Source: Bacteroidota bacterium
GTDB lineage: Bacteria; Bacteroidota; Bacteroidia; Cytophagales; Cyclobacteriaceae
Reading direction: 5' to 3'
DNA: 6,410 nt
NCBI GenBank assembly: GCA_027297025.1
Contig: JAPUIM010000341.1
Span: forward strand, 1 to 6,410
Part shown: piece by piece, positions 4,886 to 6,410 of the stretch
Numbering within the stretch: the stretch's first letter is position 1
Layout: each line of letters opens with the position of its first letter
Notes under the pieces: generated by a model
Told to the model about the DNA's origin: nothing
What the model saw: only the letters and a program-made list of their open reading frames with translations
Databases searched by the model: none
Program-made: the position numbers and the translations under genes

Positions 4886-6070
4886 ATGGGAATGGATCTA
4901 AAACTATTTTTCTCCCCCCTACCTGAAGGGGTTGCAGCAGATATTAAGGCCTACAACAGCTTTTATAAGAGTATAAAGGTGAATGAAGGTCAAATGCCAG
5001 AGATCAAAGGCGAGGATATTGCGTTGATTGGCATTGAAGAGGACCGGGGGACTGAGAAAAATAAAGGAGTAAATAAGGCGGCCAATGAATTGAGGCGGAG
5101 ATTATACAATCTTAAAAAAGGCATTGGTAGGTATCGTATTGTGGACCTCGGAAACCTGAAGTCGGGAATACACCTGGAAGACACCTACCTGAGATTGAAG
5201 GAAGTATGCCAGTATTTGATCGAACATGATGTGCTGCCGATAGTGATCGGAGGCTCTCATGATATGGATTATGGACAGTTTCTGGCTTTTCAGGAACTGG
5301 AAAAGCTGATAAGCTTGTTAAATATCGATGCCACACTGGATATGGAAGATGGAAAGCAATTATGTTGGTCGGAAAACCATATCCAAAAGATCATGATGCA
5401 TGAACCCAATTTCCTGTTTAACTACAGCCAGTTGGGTCATCAAACCTATTTGATTGATTCCGCGGCAATTGATGTTCTGGAGAAACTCTATTTTGGGGCC
5501 TATCGTTTGGGTCATCTTAGGCACAATATCAAGGAAATGGAACCGGTGATACGAGATGCCGATATGTTGAGTTTTGATATAACTGCCATTAAGTCCATTG
5601 ATGCTCCCGGCAATGCTAACGCTCAGGCATTTGGCTTGACTGGTGAAGAAGCCTGCCAAATATGCTGGTACGCCGGATTAAATGAGAAAATGAGCTCGGC
5701 CGGATTTTATGAGTATAATCCCGAAATGGACCTGCATGGTAAAACCGCCTCGGTGGTGGCTACTATGATTTGGTATTTTATCGAAGGATTTTACCACCGG
5801 AAAAATGAAAAGGACTTCAAAAACAACGATTACCTGAAGTACGTGGTATCCATGCCCAATGAACCAGCCACATTAGTATTCTTTAAAAGTAAGCTCAGCG
5901 ACAAATGGTGGTTGGAAGTACCATTCCCCGAAGGCAAGGAAAGATCTAATAAATGGGAGTTTGAGATTCATCGCAATTGTATCGTACCCTGCAGTTATGC
6001 CGACTACGAAATCGCGAATAAAGGGGAGTTACCGGAAAGGTGGATCAATACCCATGCAAAATTGGTTTAA
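4886..6070 (+). CDS. Arginase/formimidoylglutamase-fold protein with altered metal site
   Basis: This 394-residue protein belongs to the ureohydrolase (arginase, agmatinase, formimidoylglutamase) superfamily, which uses two Mn ions to hydrolyse guanidino or formimino groups. The motifs in order are GGSHD (122-126) with ligand His125; NIDATLD (146-152) in place of the usual DAHxD; SFDITAIKSIDAPG (229-242) in place of SxDxD; GLTGEEA (250-256); and EYNPEMD (276-282), whose Glu aligns with the substrate-binding Glu of arginases. Thus His125, Asp148, Asp152 and Asp231 are kept, while one His and one Asp ligand are Thr150 and Thr233. About 90 residues after the core (KYVVSM...LVFFKSKLSDKWW...IVPCSYADYE) form an extra C-terminal part. 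Bacteroidota proteins annotated as formimidoylglutamase share this general shape as I recall, but activity is doubtful here. The start may be 4886 or the ATG at 4892 (MDLKLFF). The next gene follows after 14 bases. Confidence 0.85.
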   Translation: MGMDLKLFFSPLPEGVAADIKAYNSFYKSIKVNEGQMPEIKGEDIALIGIEEDRGTEKNKGVNKAANELRRRLYNLKKGIGRYRIVDLGNLKSGIHLEDTYLRLKEVCQYLIEHDVLPIVIGGSHDMDYGQFLAFQELEKLISLLNIDATLDMEDGKQLCWSENHIQKIMMHEPNFLFNYSQLGHQTYLIDSAAIDVLEKLYFGAYRLGHLRHNIKEMEPVIRDADMLSFDITAIKSIDAPGNANAQAFGLTGEEACQICWYAGLNEKMSSAGFYEYNPEMDLHGKTASVVATMIWYFIEGFYHRKNEKDFKNNDYLKYVVSMPNEPATLVFFKSKLSDKWWLEVPFPEGKERSNKWEFEIHRNCIVPCSYADYEIANKGELPERWINTHAKLV

Positions 6071-6084
6071 AGCCGGTAACTCGT

Positions 6085-6410
6085 ATGGCACGTAAGATTT
6101 ATCTCAACGGAGAAATAGTGGAGTATGATAAAGCATTCCTCCATATCTCTGACTTGGCCATAATAAGAGGGTATGGTGTATTTGATTTTTTCCGCACACA
6201 AAATGGCCAGCCCTTTTTGATGCAAGGGCACATCGAACGATTTATTAACTCCGCAGAGTACTTTGAACTACCGTTGCCAGTTTCCCAGGATAAGCTGAAA
6301 TCGATTATTCAGGATTTGTTAGATTTCAACCACTTTGAAGAATCGGGCATTAAACTGTTAATTACCGGCGGTTATTCTGAAGATGGGATCACCCCCGGAA
6401 CACCCAACTT
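6085..6410 (+). CDS. Class IV aminotransferase (branched-chain/D-amino-acid type), partial at 3' end
   Basis: The frame opens at ATG 6085 and runs off the window after 108 codons plus two bases. It begins MARKIYLNGEIV and shows RGYGVFDFFRT (28-38) and HIERF (49-53), the N-terminal signatures of fold-type IV PLP enzymes; Arg52 corresponds to the conserved Arg that binds the PLP phosphate. The family includes branched-chain aminotransferase (IlvE), D-amino-acid aminotransferase and aminodeoxychorismate lyase (PabC). The catalytic Lys and the substrate-specific residues lie beyond the window, so the substrate cannot be decided. The gene starts 14 bases after the arginase-fold gene with no terminator between them, so the two are probably cotranscribed and may share an amino-acid pathway. 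Confidence 0.88.
   Translation, partial: MARKIYLNGEIVEYDKAFLHISDLAIIRGYGVFDFFRTQNGQPFLMQGHIERFINSAEYFELPLPVSQDKLKSIIQDLLDFNHFEESGIKLLITGGYSEDGITPGTPN

Noticed and set aside
4990..5659. Minus-strand reading frames inside the arginase-fold gene
   Set aside because: They have no motif or plausible start and overlap a frame with clear superfamily motifs.
1..6410. CRISPR array, insertion sequence, tRNA or prophage remnant
   Set aside because: No regularly spaced repeats, transposase-like or integrase-like frames, terminal inverted repeats or cloverleaf sequences were found on either strand.

Overview
The window looks like an ordinary, gene-dense piece of chromosome from a member of the Bacteroidota, most likely a Cytophagales/Cyclobacteriaceae-type bacterium. 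The reasons are a DUF4834-type small membrane protein ending in a YVDYEDV-like tail, an AccD with a degenerate zinc ribbon, a CarB without a C-terminal allosteric domain, an NqrF of the Na+-pumping NADH dehydrogenase, an arginase-fold protein of a Bacteroidota-type subfamily, start codons without Shine-Dalgarno sequences, and TAnnTTTG-like -7 promoter elements. The assignment rests on recalled family knowledge; no search was run.

Layout. Positions 2-847 hold the 3' end of carB (pyrimidine/arginine synthesis), followed 27 bases later by a small membrane protein gene (875-1123). A 63-residue predicted lipoprotein gene lies on the minus strand (1125-1316), converging on it with one base between the stop codons. 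A divergent control region (1317-1484) with two dyad symmetries and two TATCTTTA boxes separates the lipoprotein gene from accD (1485-2324), which ends at a strong intrinsic terminator (2347-2380). A radical SAM gene with a SPASM/twitch-like C-terminus follows (2406-3386). Next is nqrF (3507-4811), which has its own perfect TAnnTTTG box and no other nqr gene within the window. A second strong terminator (4845-4879) ends six bases before the start codon of an arginase-fold gene (4886-6070). The 5' part of a class IV aminotransferase gene (6085-6410) runs off the window.

The genes do not form one pathway. They are core metabolic genes (carbamoyl phosphate, fatty-acid initiation, respiratory Na+ pump, amino-acid metabolism) with one enzyme of unknown substrate, the radical SAM protein. 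No mobile element, CRISPR array, RNA gene or defence system was seen. The best leads are: the arginase-fold protein, in which two of the six usual metal ligands are threonine; the placement of terminators directly in front of two genes; the paired dyads between the lipoprotein gene and accD; and the solitary nqrF next to a radical SAM gene.
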